64,000 bases of DNA from Clostridiales bacterium (GCA_009911365.1 QXXF01000001.1:1-64000), one strand, 5' to 3'; numbered from the stretch's first letter, positions 28,122 through 37,369 are shown. Notes: a model not told the origin generated them from the sequence alone. A program made the numbers and translations.

Positions 28122-29507
28122 CTACTGATTGCCTTTAGATTCCGAAACAACATTCCGGACCCATTTTTTAGAGAAAAACCGTTTTGTCAATGTCAACCCT
28201 TTCACCACTTCCTCTAGCTTAACCGCGAGAACCGCCAAGTAAATCGGCCACCGCAGCACCAGGGAGGCAAAAAATGCCATAGGTACGCCGATGCACCATA
28301 CGGACAGCACTTCCGCCAGCATGGCGAATCTAGTATCTCCGCCGCAGCGGAGCACGCCTGTGATAATGACTCCATTATAAACCGACAGCCACATGCTGCA
28401 TCCATATACAATCAGAATCAGAAAGGCGTAATGAGAGCCTTGTTCTGTGAAATCGAAGAGTCCCAGCAGCGTTTTCCCAAATAAAATCAGCAGTCCGCCG
28501 CCGCACGCACCGATGATGAGCCCAATGACTACCAGCTTTTTTGCTAGACGATAAGCATAATCCAGCTTGCCTTCGCCCAGCTTTTGCCCCACTAGAATCA
28601 GCACTGCGTCTCCAACGCTAAAAGCGGCCAGAATAAACAAGTTGTTAATGGTGTTGCATGCCTGTACGGCGGCGCCTTCCGTAACGCCGATCCTGGCAAA
28701 AGCGGCGATGTATAACGCGGTTCCCAAGCCCCACATGCTCTCGTTGATGGTAGTGGGCACAGCGTTTTTCACGATTTTCAGCGCAAGGTCTTTGTGAAAG
28801 CCAAAAAATTCTCGAATTGGTCCCCGGATGATGTTGTTCCTGCCAAACACCACATATAAGCTCAACATCAGTTCTAGAACACGAGCAAGCGCTGTAGCCA
28901 GCGCGGCTCCAGTCACGCCCAGTTTTGGCGCACCAAAGCTCCCGAATATGAGCACGTAATTAAGAAATGTATTTGTTAAAAACGCCGCCCCGCTGATATA
29001 AAGAGGCAGCTTCGTCTGCTGGGTCGCCCGCAGGGCCGCAGTCAAAGGCACGGTCACTGCGTTGCACAAAAAGGTCAAAGCTCCTGTCCGTACATAGCTG
29101 GCCCCAAGGTCTATGATTTCAGGGAAATTCGTGAAGATCCGCAGCACATATTGAGGAAAAAACGTGGCTGCGATAAAAAACAACATGCTCACGCTCAGAT
29201 TGATGGTTATGGCAAAGCCCGTGGTCTTTCGTATGCTGATCAAATCTTTGGCTCCAAAATATTGAGCCATGAAAGTGGAACAGCCACTGGTGAATCCAAA
29301 GAGCATCATCCAATGGATAAAATACATTTGCACAGACACGCCGACCGCGTTCAGCTCTGCTTCTCCCAGGCTTCCCACCATCAGGTTGTCCACCAGGCTA
29401 AGTGAGGACGCGATCAAGCTCTGGAGCGCGATGGGCAGCGCTACGACTGCCAGCGTTTTCAAAAGCGCTCGGTTATTGATATGATTTAAGGATTCTTGGT
29501 TTTGCAT
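28122..29507 (-). CDS. MATE family efflux transporter
   Basis: The 461-residue protein has 12 membrane helices in two halves. It opens with LKTLAVVALPIALQSLIASSLSLVDNLMVG and has INNLFILAAFSVGDAVLILVGQKLGEGK in the second half, both typical MATE segments. It would export drugs or metabolites using Na+ or H+. The start lies inside the last codons of the upstream transferase gene (22-base overlap), which implies translational coupling. Confidence 0.92.
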   Translation of the reverse strand: MQNQESLNHINNRALLKTLAVVALPIALQSLIASSLSLVDNLMVGSLGEAELNAVGVSVQMYFIHWMMLFGFTSGCSTFMAQYFGAKDLISIRKTTGFAITINLSVSMLFFIAATFFPQYVLRIFTNFPEIIDLGASYVRTGALTFLCNAVTVPLTAALRATQQTKLPLYISGAAFLTNTFLNYVLIFGSFGAPKLGVTGAALATALARVLELMLSLYVVFGRNNIIRGPIREFFGFHKDLALKIVKNAVPTTINESMWGLGTALYIAAFARIGVTEGAAVQACNTINNLFILAAFSVGDAVLILVGQKLGEGKLDYAYRLAKKLVVIGLIIGACGGGLLILFGKTLLGLFDFTEQGSHYAFLILIVYGCSMWLSVYNGVIITGVLRCGGDTRFAMLAEVLSVWCIGVPMAFFASLVLRWPIYLAVLAVKLEEVVKGLTLTKRFFSKKWVRNVVSESKGNQ

Positions 29508-30607
29508 TCTTCCTTCCTGCTTTTTTTCTCTTTACTTTCTTCTTTGCGAATATTGATCGCATGTATTTCGATTTTTTTGTTGCTGGTATCAGAGAGCAAT
29601 ACGTACAGCAGCATGACGGCAATAGCCAAAAGTCCCAGGCATTCCACCATCAGTCCTCTGCTGTATTCTACCGCCACCACGCCCATGATGCCGCTGATGC
29701 AATACATGATCATCACGGATCTGCGGTGTCCAAAGCCCGCCCGCATGATTCGGTGGTGTAGATGTTCTTTGTCCGCCACCACGATAGATTGCCTTTTGAT
29801 GACGCGTCTTAAAATAGCAAAGGCAGTATCAAAGATCGGGAGCCCCAGCACCAGCGCCGGGATAGCCACAGCGACGACAGTCGCACTTTTTACTGGCTGG
29901 ATCAAGGAAAAGGTCGCCAGGCAAAATCCCAGGAACTGAGAACCGCTGTCTCCCATAAAGACTTTTGCCGGATGGAAATTATAAGGCAAAAATCCGAGCG
30001 CGCCGCCTGCGATAGCCAGCATAGCGGTAGTAGCCACATAATGTCCCCTGGTATACCCCGCATAGGCGATGCAAAGGGAGGCGATGGCCGCGATTCCTGC
30101 CGCCAAGCCATCCAGCCCATCCACCAAATTGATGGCATTGGTGATCCCCACAATCCAAATCACAGTGATGATGAACGACGGGACGTTTCCAAAGGCCAAG
30201 TCCCCGCCTCCGAGAAAACCATCGATAAAGTTTAACTTGATGCCGGAAGCGTAAACAATACATCCGCAGATGATCTGTCCCAGCAGCTTTAGCATGGGGC
30301 TGATATTCTTCAAGTCATCCGCTACCCCGAACAGGTAAATGAGCATGCCTCCGATCAGAAGGCCGCCCATGCTTTTCCCTGGAATAAACGCGGGCATGAT
30401 AAAAATAAACGTGGAAAGCATGACGCCGATGAAAATCGCCATACCGCCAAATCGAGGCATGGGCCTGTCGTGGACCCTTCGTTCATCCTTTGGTACATCC
30501 ATGGCTCCTATTTTCGGTGCCAGCCAAATGGCCACCGGGGTAAAGATCGCAGCTGCCGCGAAGGCAGTCAAAAAGGAACCCCATAGCGCAAAATAATTGA
30601 TCTCCAC
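29486..30607 (-). CDS. TagO/WecA-type undecaprenyl-phosphate sugar-1-phosphate transferase
   Basis: The 373-residue membrane enzyme links a sugar phosphate (usually GlcNAc-1-P) to undecaprenyl phosphate, starting teichoic acid or other surface glycans. Motifs are GVADDLKNISPM, NAINLVDGLDGLAAG, FMGDSGSQFLG and the HLHHRIMRAG loop. The C-terminus is a charged tail rich in K and E. It follows the deaminase gene by one base. Confidence 0.9.
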   Translation of the reverse strand: MEINYFALWGSFLTAFAAAAIFTPVAIWLAPKIGAMDVPKDERRVHDRPMPRFGGMAIFIGVMLSTFIFIMPAFIPGKSMGGLLIGGMLIYLFGVADDLKNISPMLKLLGQIICGCIVYASGIKLNFIDGFLGGGDLAFGNVPSFIITVIWIVGITNAINLVDGLDGLAAGIAAIASLCIAYAGYTRGHYVATTAMLAIAGGALGFLPYNFHPAKVFMGDSGSQFLGFCLATFSLIQPVKSATVVAVAIPALVLGLPIFDTAFAILRRVIKRQSIVVADKEHLHHRIMRAGFGHRRSVMIMYCISGIMGVVAVEYSRGLMVECLGLLAIAVMLLYVLLSDTSNKKIEIHAINIRKEESKEKKSRKEECKTKNP

Positions 30608-30608
30608 G

Positions 30609-31070
30609 TTACTGATCTCCTAACATTACGATTTTAAGTCCTGCTTCCGCAAGGATGTCCACTGACATCTGATCTGGATATCCTTCTTTTACCACGATCC
30701 TTTTGATACCAGCGTTAATGATCATCTTCGCGCAGATGACGCAGGGCTGATTCGTTATGTAAATAGCCGCGCCTTCGATGCTGTGACCTAGTGTCGCAGC
30801 CTGGATGATCGCGTTTTGCTCCGCATGAAGCGCCCGGCACAGTTCATGCCGCTCGCCAGACGGAATCCCCAGCTGCTCTCTCAAACAACCGCCCTCCCGA
30901 TCGCCGCAGTGTTCTAATCCTTGCGGCGCGCCGTTGTAGCCGGTGGCGATAATATGCTTGTCCTGCACAATGACCGCTCCGACCTGCCGCCGCAAGCAAG
31001 TAGAGCGTTCCGCTGTCAGCACTGCCATTTTCATAAAATATTCATCCCATCCCGGACGTTGATCCTTCAT
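30609..31070 (-). CDS. Deoxycytidylate (dCMP) deaminase family protein
   Basis: The 153-residue zinc enzyme has HAEQNAI (zinc histidine and catalytic glutamate) and [18 protein letters not shown] (zinc cysteines). The N-terminus has [28 protein letters not shown], as in ComEB/dCMP deaminases, which supply dUMP for thymidylate synthesis. It overlaps truA by 29 bases. Confidence 0.9.
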   Translation of the reverse strand: MKDQRPGWDEYFMKMAVLTAERSTCLRRQVGAVIVQDKHIIATGYNGAPQGLEHCGDREGGCLREQLGIPSGERHELCRALHAEQNAIIQAATLGHSIEGAAIYITNQPCVICAKMIINAGIKRIVVKEGYPDQMSVDILAEAGLKIVMLGDQ

Positions 31071-31857
31071 ATCCTGGTACCTCCTTTAAATCGTAATAGA
31101 TCTGGGCCAGGTAAAGACCTTGCGGCGGTGCGGTGTGGCCTGCGTTTTGCCGATCTTTGCCGCGGATCACAGCCTCCAGTTCCATGGGATGCCGCCTACC
31201 CAGGCCCACTTCCACCAATGTTCCTGTAATGATCCGCACCATGTTATAGAGAAATCCGTCTCCCGTGACTTCTATGTGGACTTCGCCATTTCGTTCCACG
31301 ATCTGAAGTTGATATATGGTCCTTACCGTTGTTTCCCGCTGCGTCCCCCCTGTGGATTGAAAACATTGGAAATCATGGGTCCCTATGATCTGTCTCGCTG
31401 CCTGCCGCATGGCCCACAGATCCAAAGACCTTCCAATCTCATAATAATAATTTCGCCGGAACACGTCTGGTTTTCCCGAAATGTCCAGCTTGTAGATATA
31501 AGTCTTTCCTTTTGCGTCAAAACGCGCATGAAAATCAAGAGGCATTTCTCGTACCTCCCTGACGCGGATCGGTCCTGTGGCGAATTTTCCCCGCATGCCG
31601 CCAGACAGTCTATTGTTCACTGCCAAAGCCACCCGATCCGTTGGAATGCCAAAGTTGCCCTTCATGGTGGCCCTCTGTCCGTAGGCGTGGACTCCCGCAT
31701 CTGTCCTGCTGGTCCCTTCTACCTTGATTTCTCGGCCGCAGACTGTGCTGAGGGCATTTTCTAGGGTCCCCTGCACTGTCTTTACATTAGGCTGTCTCTG
31801 CCATCCGAAAAAATCAGTGCCATCATATTCAATGGTCAGCAGCAGATTTCGTTCCAT
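31042..31857 (-). CDS. truA: tRNA pseudouridine(38-40) synthase
   Basis: The 271-residue enzyme isomerises U38-U40 in the anticodon arm. It starts [20 protein letters not shown] and has the catalytic aspartate in [14 protein letters not shown]. The open frame reaches back to 32010, but the extra 51 residues overlap the yhbY gene and are unlike the family. GGAG lies 6 bases before the ATG at 31857. Confidence 0.93.
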   Translation of the reverse strand: MERNLLLTIEYDGTDFFGWQRQPNVKTVQGTLENALSTVCGREIKVEGTSRTDAGVHAYGQRATMKGNFGIPTDRVALAVNNRLSGGMRGKFATGPIRVREVREMPLDFHARFDAKGKTYIYKLDISGKPDVFRRNYYYEIGRSLDLWAMRQAARQIIGTHDFQCFQSTGGTQRETTVRTIYQLQIVERNGEVHIEVTGDGFLYNMVRIITGTLVEVGLGRRHPMELEAVIRGKDRQNAGHTAPPQGLYLAQIYYDLKEVPGYEGSTSGMG

Positions 31858-31871
31858 ACTCTGCTCCAATC

Positions 31872-32168
31872 TCACTTTTTGGGCAACTGGATCTTGCGGT
31901 TTTCTTTTGATGGCCGATAAAGGACGAATTTGTGTCCGATAGCCTGTACGAATTCCGCGTTCAACTCCTCTGCCAGCTGATTCGCTACATCCTTTGGCGA
32001 AAGATCGCATCCCTGCTGAAGTTTGACTTTTATCAACTCTCTGGTTTCAAAGCCCACTTCCATTTCCTTTTTTATATTGTCCGTCAGTCCGTTTTTCCCT
32101 AAAAAAACAGTGGGCTCCAGTTCCTGCGCCATCTGCTTGAGAAAACGCCGTTGCTTGCTTGTGATCAT
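31872..32168 (-). CDS. yhbY: YhbY-type CRM-domain RNA-binding protein
   Basis: The 98-residue protein has the CRM fold signature: ITSKQRRFLKQMAQELEPTVFLGKNGLT, then a GxxG-like turn and FVQAIGHKFVLYRPS. Homologues bind ribosomal precursors. It ends 14 bases before truA and is probably co-transcribed with it. Confidence 0.9.
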   Translation of the reverse strand: MITSKQRRFLKQMAQELEPTVFLGKNGLTDNIKKEMEVGFETRELIKVKLQQGCDLSPKDVANQLAEELNAEFVQAIGHKFVLYRPSKENRKIQLPKK

Positions 32169-32231
32169 AAATACTCCTGTGATTTCATTTTCAAAAACAT
32201 ATAACTTTAGTATAATATGAAATGCCTTTTT

Positions 32232-32924
32232 TTACAACAGCGGCCAGATAATTACCGCATAAAAAATCGCGGCCCCGCAAATATAAGGCCCCAGCGGCAG
32301 CATATCACCTGGCTTTACTTTTTTTGTCAAAATCAAAATGGAGAACACGGCCCCGCTGCTGACCGCGGATAAGGCTAGCGTAGTAAGAGTCCCCTGAAAT
32401 CCCAGGCAGAGGCCAACAGCGGCAAATAGCTTCACGTCTCCCATGCCTAGAGATTCTTTTTTAAAGACCAGTTTTCCTATCACCGCGGAAGCCAGCATGA
32501 TGCCGCCACCCAGCAGTAGCCCCCATAAAGGCTGTAGCATGGTTTGATGATAAGGAATGAATCCCATTGCGGAGATCCCTACGAGGACCACGAATTGATC
32601 TGGGATAATACTGTATTTTTTGTCCGCCGCCGCAATGACCAAAAGTGCCCAGCTAAAGGCAAGCCCTGCCAAAGCAAACTTCCAGTCAAAGATCGCCAGC
32701 CGAATTGCCCCTACGGTGAAAAATCCGGAAAACACCCATTTCCAAGGGATCCCTTTGATTCTCTGGGTATCAGGATCCTTTAATTCTTCGCTGGGTTCTT
32801 CTCCATAATCGCACAGCCATTTGGCCGGGATCTTGTTGAAAACATAGACCGCGCCATGGCCTGCCAAAATCCCAAGAAGGATAGCCGCGAAAATTTTCAC
32901 TAAAATTATGATAAGATTCGACAT
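32232..32924 (-). CDS. A24-family prepilin peptidase, no N-methylating domain
   Basis: The 230-residue membrane protein has the two catalytic aspartates of type IV prepilin peptidases: D101 in AADKKYSIIPDQ and D163 in LGMGDVKLFAAVG. The N-terminal cysteine-rich methylation domain of PilD is missing, as in several Gram-positive and archaeal-type peptidases. AGGAG is 7 bases before the ATG at 32924; the longer frame to 32975 is disfavoured. No pilin genes are in the window. Confidence 0.82.
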   Translation of the reverse strand: MSNLIIILVKIFAAILLGILAGHGAVYVFNKIPAKWLCDYGEEPSEELKDPDTQRIKGIPWKWVFSGFFTVGAIRLAIFDWKFALAGLAFSWALLVIAAADKKYSIIPDQFVVLVGISAMGFIPYHQTMLQPLWGLLLGGGIMLASAVIGKLVFKKESLGMGDVKLFAAVGLCLGFQGTLTTLALSAVSSGAVFSILILTKKVKPGDMLPLGPYICGAAIFYAVIIWPLL

Positions 32925-33079
32925 CCTTCTGCTCCTTTCCCCTTTTCTTTGCTCCAATTTTACCAGTTCCGACAAAACATCACAATATTTTTCCCTAAAA
33001 ACGCGGAATTTGTCGGAAATGATTTGTGGATTTTTGTCTGATTTCCTTATAAAATCTATTTAAATAGCAAAGCAACCAC

Positions 33080-33165
33080 AGCGGGTGGTACCTCTATAGC
33101 CTGCCGCGCACATGATGTGACACCGCGGCCGGGTCATCGCAGCAGTAATATCAGACCACCACGCT
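33080..33165 (+). ncRNA. Unassigned structured element upstream of the Hpt gene
   Basis: Nested pairings can be drawn. AGCGGGTGGT (33080-33089) pairs with ACCACC-A-CGCT (33155-33165). CCGCG (33104-33108) pairs with CGCGG (33124-33128), enclosing the CACAT-G-ATGTG hairpin (33109-33119). The element is much more GC-rich than its flanks and ends 22 bases before the Hpt frame. It may be a riboswitch-like leader. I could not match it to a class I know. GGGTGGTACC resembles a T-box core, but the rest of a T-box is missing. Confidence 0.4.
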
Positions 33166-33187
33166 AGAGTCAAAAGTCAGAAAGAGT

Positions 33188-33562
33188 ATGAAAGGGTATA
33201 ATAGTATTATGATGAGAGAAACAAATATCGCGGCTCGCCGCAGTAGCCAGCCTTATGCTGGAAAAGCCCAGGCTATCGAAAATCTAGGCGGCAGTCCCGC
33301 TCTTTACGAAAAACATTTGGCCCGATTCAAAAAAAATTACGCTCATGCCTATGTTTCTATACAGGAATATCTGGATACGGATCACAAAAAAGAGGCACAG
33401 CGGTTCGCGCACTCCATAAAAGGCCTGGCAGGCATGCTGGGACTGACCTATCTGGCCCGCTCTGCGGAAGCGCTGGAAATGGCATTGGGCAGCAATGCCA
33501 AGGACCTCTCCGCGGAACTCTCCGTGTTTCAAGAGCGGCTGGAGGAGATCGTGGAGCATTGA
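33188..33562 (+). CDS. Orphan histidine phosphotransfer (Hpt) domain protein
   Basis: The product, up to 124 residues, is essentially one Hpt four-helix bundle. The phospho-accepting histidine is in FAHSIKGLAGMLGL (HSxKG), followed by ARSAEALEMAL. No kinase or response regulator gene is near. The start is uncertain: the ATG at 33188 has only AAAGAG upstream, while ATGs at 33209 and 33212 follow a TATAAT (33197-33202) too closely for a normal leader. It would relay phosphate between a kinase and regulator encoded elsewhere. Confidence 0.75.
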   Translation: MKGYNSIMMRETNIAARRSSQPYAGKAQAIENLGGSPALYEKHLARFKKNYAHAYVSIQEYLDTDHKKEAQRFAHSIKGLAGMLGLTYLARSAEALEMALGSNAKDLSAELSVFQERLEEIVEH

Positions 33563-33570
33563 AGCAATCC

Positions 33571-33599
33571 TTGCAGGCACGCAAATTTCATCGTATAAT
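33571..33599 (+). promoter_or_regulatory. Strong sigma-A promoter with no gene downstream on its strand
   Basis: TTGCAG (33571-33576), exactly 17 bases, then TATAAT (33594-33599). It lies just after the Hpt stop codon. The next plus-strand gene is 7 kb away, so its product is likely a non-coding RNA. Confidence 0.75.
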
Positions 33600-33605
33600 G
33601 ACTAT

Positions 33606-33803
33606 ATTATAGAAAATGACATAGAAAGAAGGGTGAAACCCTGAACCGAGCACGGTTTTCATCCGGTCTAGAGGACGGTGGCACTAAATTTATCAGAGCG
33701 TCCATTGATAAAACAGCAGTTATTAAAATCAAAATTCAAGATCTCAAGGGGCGATCTTTTCGTTATGATCCCGATGCCATATGATGCGGGGTTCCGCCTT
33801 TTT
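33606..33803 (+). ncRNA. Candidate small RNA of about 200-265 bases
   Basis: It starts after the promoter at 33571-33599. Visible structure: hairpin AGGGT-GAA-ACCCT (33630-33642); hairpin AACCG-AGCA-CGGTT (33644-33657); stem GGACG/CGTCC (33673-33677 with 33699-33703). The loop of that stem holds TTTATCA (33689-33695), complementary to TGATAAA (33706-33712), which makes an H-type pseudoknot. Then hairpin AAGATC/GATCTT (33738-33758). A short GCGG-GGTT-CCGC stem followed by CTTTTT ends at 33803, with a second terminator at 33827-33870. The size is near 6S RNA, but I see no clear long closing stem with a central bubble. No frame in it looks coding. Confidence 0.5.
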
Positions 33804-33826
33804 CAGTCTTTGATCTCCACAAAAAG

Positions 33827-33870
33827 CAGCCAGATATCACGCCGCCGCATGTTACCTGGCTGTCTTTTTT
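33827..33870. terminator. Bidirectional intrinsic terminator
   Basis: CAGCCAG (33827-33833) pairs with CTGGCTG (33856-33862). TCTTTTTT follows on the plus strand and CTTTTT on the minus strand. It can end the candidate RNA and the oppositely running SSB-like gene. The rest of the gap to 33987 shows nothing more. Confidence 0.7.
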
Positions 33871-33987
33871 CTGCGCTTTTCCTTCATTTTCAAAATGTGA
33901 TATCCCTCTCAAAATGTCTAAGCTCAAGTTTCTTTCCCCATGTTCTCCGCTTTTCTGTTTGCATTCATATCCAAATCAAGGAGCCTT

Positions 33988-34647
33988 TTAATCTTGGCTA
34001 TCTATTTCCGTATCTATAGATTCTGTTTGTAAAGGGCATTGTTCGATTTTAATGACAGACACTTCGTAAGCTGTTTTCACGCTCACATTTCCCTCATCAT
34101 CCCGTTTTTTGTATTCCCTGCTCTGAATGCGGCCCTCGAGCCTCAGCTTTCTTCCCACTTCCTGCTCACCGCCAAAGGCCGCGTTCCTTCCCCATGCAAT
34201 GCAGGGTATGTAGTCAGATTTATTGTACATGCGATTGACCGCGAGCATAATGTCGCAGATTTCCCGTCCTAGAGGAGAAGTCCTGCGAACCGGCTGTTTA
34301 CATACAAAACCTTCCAAGAAAACATGATTCTCGTATGTTGCCTCTTCTTCCAAGTTCCGGAGTTCTCTTGCGAACACGACTACATTCAGCCTATTTTTAC
34401 CATCTCGTTCTTCATTGTACGTGCGAATCTGTCCGGACACTTCCAAAAAACAGCCAGGCTCCAGATCCAGTCCTCCCATCAAGCGCTCGGACACCATCAG
34501 TCGGATACAGTCTTCATAACCACTCTTTCTCAAAACTCCCAGAAGCAGGATATAAAATGATTCCCCATATGTTTTGTGGCTGAATTTCAGCTCTGACAGC
34601 ACTTTTCCCACCAGATGCGCAGTGTTTCCTTCCAGAATCTTTTCCAT
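33988..34647 (-). CDS. Single-stranded-DNA-binding-like protein with two OB folds
   Basis: The 219-residue protein looks like two OB-fold units in tandem (about 10-105 and 110-205). The second has SSB-like segments: VFLEGFVCKQPVRRTSPLGREICDIMLAVNR and DYIPCIAWGRNAAF, then LRLEGRIQSREYKKR. The acidic tail QTESIDTEIDSQD recalls SSB tails that bind partner proteins. Housekeeping SSB has one OB fold, so this is a paralogue. GGGGGG is 7 bases before the ATG at 34647, which is preferred over 34662. Confidence 0.75.
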   Translation of the reverse strand: MEKILEGNTAHLVGKVLSELKFSHKTYGESFYILLLGVLRKSGYEDCIRLMVSERLMGGLDLEPGCFLEVSGQIRTYNEERDGKNRLNVVVFARELRNLEEEATYENHVFLEGFVCKQPVRRTSPLGREICDIMLAVNRMYNKSDYIPCIAWGRNAAFGGEQEVGRKLRLEGRIQSREYKKRDDEGNVSVKTAYEVSVIKIEQCPLQTESIDTEIDSQD

Positions 34648-34703
34648 AAAAAATCCCCCCAAGCAAAGTATCTCTAAAATATATTGCCTAGAGGGGAAAA
34701 TTA

Positions 34704-35150
34704 TTACTTAAAATCCAGCTTCATCACCTCTGGATGACAGGTTTTTCCGTACTGGGGGCAGGTAAGGCACTCAAAAAAGTTAGGTGCTTTTTCCCTTGGT
34801 ACGGTTTGGAATCCATACTTTCTGAAAAACTCCGGGGCTCTAGCCACTAGGTAAATGCTGCTGCCCCCTTGGGAAAGTGTTTCCTCTACCGCTTTGTCCA
34901 ATAGGACTTTGCCGATTTTCAGCTTCCGATAGATTTTTTCTACTGCGATGCCGTCAATGATGAATTCTCCTTCCCGTTTGGCAAGCACTAAAGCCGCCAT
35001 CAGGTGTTGATCCTTGCCGTGGACCACTTCCCAGCATTTTACCAGGTCTGTGGGCACTGGCTCTTCTTCTGAAAATTCCAGTTCATTTTCAATAAAAAAT
35101 GGAACTAGCTTTTCGTAATCCTCTGTCTGACGCATGGTAAAACGAATCAT
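34704..35150 (-). CDS. GNAT family N-acetyltransferase
   Basis: The 148-residue protein has the acetyl-CoA-binding segment GIAVEKIYRKLKIGKVLLDKAVEE and APEFFRKYGFQTVPR. The C-terminus has a small cysteine cluster, CLTCPQYGKTC. The substrate is unknown. It follows the lipid kinase gene directly and is probably co-transcribed. Confidence 0.85.
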   Translation of the reverse strand: MIRFTMRQTEDYEKLVPFFIENELEFSEEEPVPTDLVKCWEVVHGKDQHLMAALVLAKREGEFIIDGIAVEKIYRKLKIGKVLLDKAVEETLSQGGSSIYLVARAPEFFRKYGFQTVPREKAPNFFECLTCPQYGKTCHPEVMKLDFK

Positions 35151-36059
35151 TTATATGTCATCCTCCTCTGTAAAGATCCGCAGCCGACTGTGAAGCAGGC
35201 TGAATTCCAATGGAAGTTTTTCGCCCTTTTCTCCATCAATATCCGTTGAAATGTCTCCATCTGACTCGATCCGCAAGGAATTGGTCTTGAAGGTGAGCAC
35301 ATTTTTATTTTTGGAATGATTCCCGTGGATCACGTTAAAAAGCATCGGCCCCAGCTCAATGATCGGCATTTTTCGGAACAAAATCACATCCATCAAACCA
35401 TCGTTGATTTCTGATTCCGGTGAAATGCGCTTAAAGCCGCCAGCGGAAATGCCGTTCATAACTACCATAAAATACATTTCTTCGTCATAAGTTTCCTCTG
35501 GTGTGATCAGCCTGACCTTGTGGGCCCGCAGGTTCGGCACTTCTGTGACCGCCTTCAAATAATACGCCATCACGCCTAAGGTGTTTTTCAGGTTTGGATC
35601 CGTCTTCTGGCTCACATCAATGAGCGCACCCATGGCTGCTACATTAATAAAGTGTCTGTCATTGACTTTTCCCACATCCGCATTTGTAAAATGCTCTCCT
35701 AGGGCAATATCAATCATGCCGTCGATATTGCTTGGGATCTCAAAATAGTAAGCAAAATCATTGGCAGTTCCCGCTGGAAAGATGGCTAGTGGCAAATTGA
35801 TATTATTGCGAATCATGGCGTTCACGCAGATATTGATGGTTCCGTCGCCTCCGGCGGCGATGATCTGGCGGTACTTGCGCACATCCATGGTGGACAGAGC
35901 ATCATCAATGCTCCTGCCCTTTGCCGCCCGGATGGGCACGATCTGATAGCCTTCTGTTTGGAACCGATCTATGATGTAATCCAAATTATTTTTGAACAAG
36001 CCGTTTCCCGAATGCGGGTTGTAAAATAGTAAAACTCTCTCTGCTTTTTTTTCACACAT
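35151..36059 (-). CDS. Diacylglycerol/lipid kinase family protein (DgkB/YegS type)
   Basis: The 302-residue kinase has LFYNPHSGNGLF and IIAAGGDGTINICVNAMI, the nucleotide-binding signatures, then LPLAIFPAGTANDFA. Family members phosphorylate diacylglycerol or related lipids at the membrane surface. The acidic loop IDGEKGEKLP matches the usual C-terminal domain. One base separates it from folC. Confidence 0.88.
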   Translation of the reverse strand: MCEKKAERVLLFYNPHSGNGLFKNNLDYIIDRFQTEGYQIVPIRAAKGRSIDDALSTMDVRKYRQIIAAGGDGTINICVNAMIRNNINLPLAIFPAGTANDFAYYFEIPSNIDGMIDIALGEHFTNADVGKVNDRHFINVAAMGALIDVSQKTDPNLKNTLGVMAYYLKAVTEVPNLRAHKVRLITPEETYDEEMYFMVVMNGISAGGFKRISPESEINDGLMDVILFRKMPIIELGPMLFNVIHGNHSKNKNVLTFKTNSLRIESDGDISTDIDGEKGEKLPLEFSLLHSRLRIFTEEDDI

Positions 36060-36060
36060 T

Positions 36061-37347
36061 TTAAAGCTTCCCCCTTATTTCTCCGATTAAATACAGCGAT
36101 CCCGCAAACAACACCACATCGGGGCAAGGCTTCCGGTCCATGGCCATGGTAAACGCTGCGTCCGCGTTCTTTGCGGTTTCACAAGACCTGCCGTCTTGCT
36201 TTAGGAGATCCGCCAGCTCCGCAGCGGGCAACTTTCTTGGATTGTCCGGCTGCGTGGCGATGAACTGGTTGGAAATCGCCCGAAAATGTTCTGCGATTTT
36301 CTCTGTCTCCTTATCCGCCAGCATGCCTGCTACCACCAAGATTTCTTGGCCTTTATAATAGCGTTCCATAGCTTGTCGCAGCGCTTTCGCACCCGCCTCG
36401 TTGTGGGCGCCATCTAAGATCACCACTGGTTTTTCGCCAAAGATCTCAAAACGTCCAGGCTGCCTAGCCTTTTCCATGCCCTGGTATAGTTTGTTTCGCA
36501 TCACCTTTATTATACCTCTTTTTCTAAGAATTTCCAAGGCTATTAATGCGGTTTTCGCATTTTCCACCTGATGTCTCCCGGCCATAGAAATGCGCATTTC
36601 ACTGTAATCCGTCCCATAGATTTCCATATCAAAGAGGGTTCCTGCCGCTGACTCTTCCCTGATGCCATATTTCAGCTTTGTTGCGTCATACAGCACGCAG
36701 CCTTTTTCATAAGCTCGTCTGGCGATGACAGCGGCGGCCTCGCTCTGCTCCACATTGGAAACCACAGGCACGCCTTCTTTGATAATGCCTGCTTTTTCCC
36801 CAGCGATTTGCTCCAAAGTGTTCCCCAGCTGCTGCATATGATCATACGATATGGAAGTGATCACACTAATCAATGGTTTTTCCACAACATTGGTAGAATC
36901 GCCTATTCCACCAAGGCCCACTTCTAAAATCACGAAATCCGCTTTTTTCGCAGCAAAATAAAGAAAGGCAATGGCAGTCACTACTTCAAATTCCGTAGGA
37001 GAATCAAAACCTTCCTTTACCATTTCCCCCGCTTTTTCCACCACCTGGTCCGTGTGCCTCTCTAATTCCTGGTCTGTGATGAATTCGCCATCAAACTGGA
37101 TCCGTTCGTGAAAGCTTTGGATAAAAGGCGAGATGTACATTCCCGCCTGATATCCGTTTTCTTGCAGCGCCTCATATAAATATCTGCATACAGATCCCTT
37201 TCCATTTGTGCCTGCCACATGGATCACCCGCAGGCCTTGTTCCGGATGCCTCAGCTTTTCCAGCAGCAGATTCATTCTCTCTAGTCCCAGGACGCTGCCA
37301 AAGCGGTCAAATCCATGTATTTTCTCAATTGCGTCCATATTTTCCAT
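36061..37347 (-). CDS. folC: Bifunctional folylpolyglutamate/dihydrofolate synthase
   Basis: The 428-residue ligase adds glutamate to folates. The P-loop is HVAGTNGKGSVCRYL, followed by SPFIQSFHERIQ, FEVVTAIAFLYFA and the C-terminal Mur-ligase-like domain with ILDGAHNEAGAKAL. It lies 22 bases downstream of valS, an order common in Firmicutes (valS-folC). Confidence 0.93.
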   Translation of the reverse strand: MENMDAIEKIHGFDRFGSVLGLERMNLLLEKLRHPEQGLRVIHVAGTNGKGSVCRYLYEALQENGYQAGMYISPFIQSFHERIQFDGEFITDQELERHTDQVVEKAGEMVKEGFDSPTEFEVVTAIAFLYFAAKKADFVILEVGLGGIGDSTNVVEKPLISVITSISYDHMQQLGNTLEQIAGEKAGIIKEGVPVVSNVEQSEAAAVIARRAYEKGCVLYDATKLKYGIREESAAGTLFDMEIYGTDYSEMRISMAGRHQVENAKTALIALEILRKRGIIKVMRNKLYQGMEKARQPGRFEIFGEKPVVILDGAHNEAGAKALRQAMERYYKGQEILVVAGMLADKETEKIAEHFRAISNQFIATQPDNPRKLPAAELADLLKQDGRSCETAKNADAAFTMAMDRKPCPDVVLFAGSLYLIGEIRGKL

Positions 37348-37369
37348 CCTTCTTGTATCAAACTTACCC

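Noticed and set aside
33083-33092. GGGTGGTACC resembling a T-box core before the Hpt gene
   Set aside because: The flanking T-box bases, stem I and terminator are missing, and no amino-acid gene follows.
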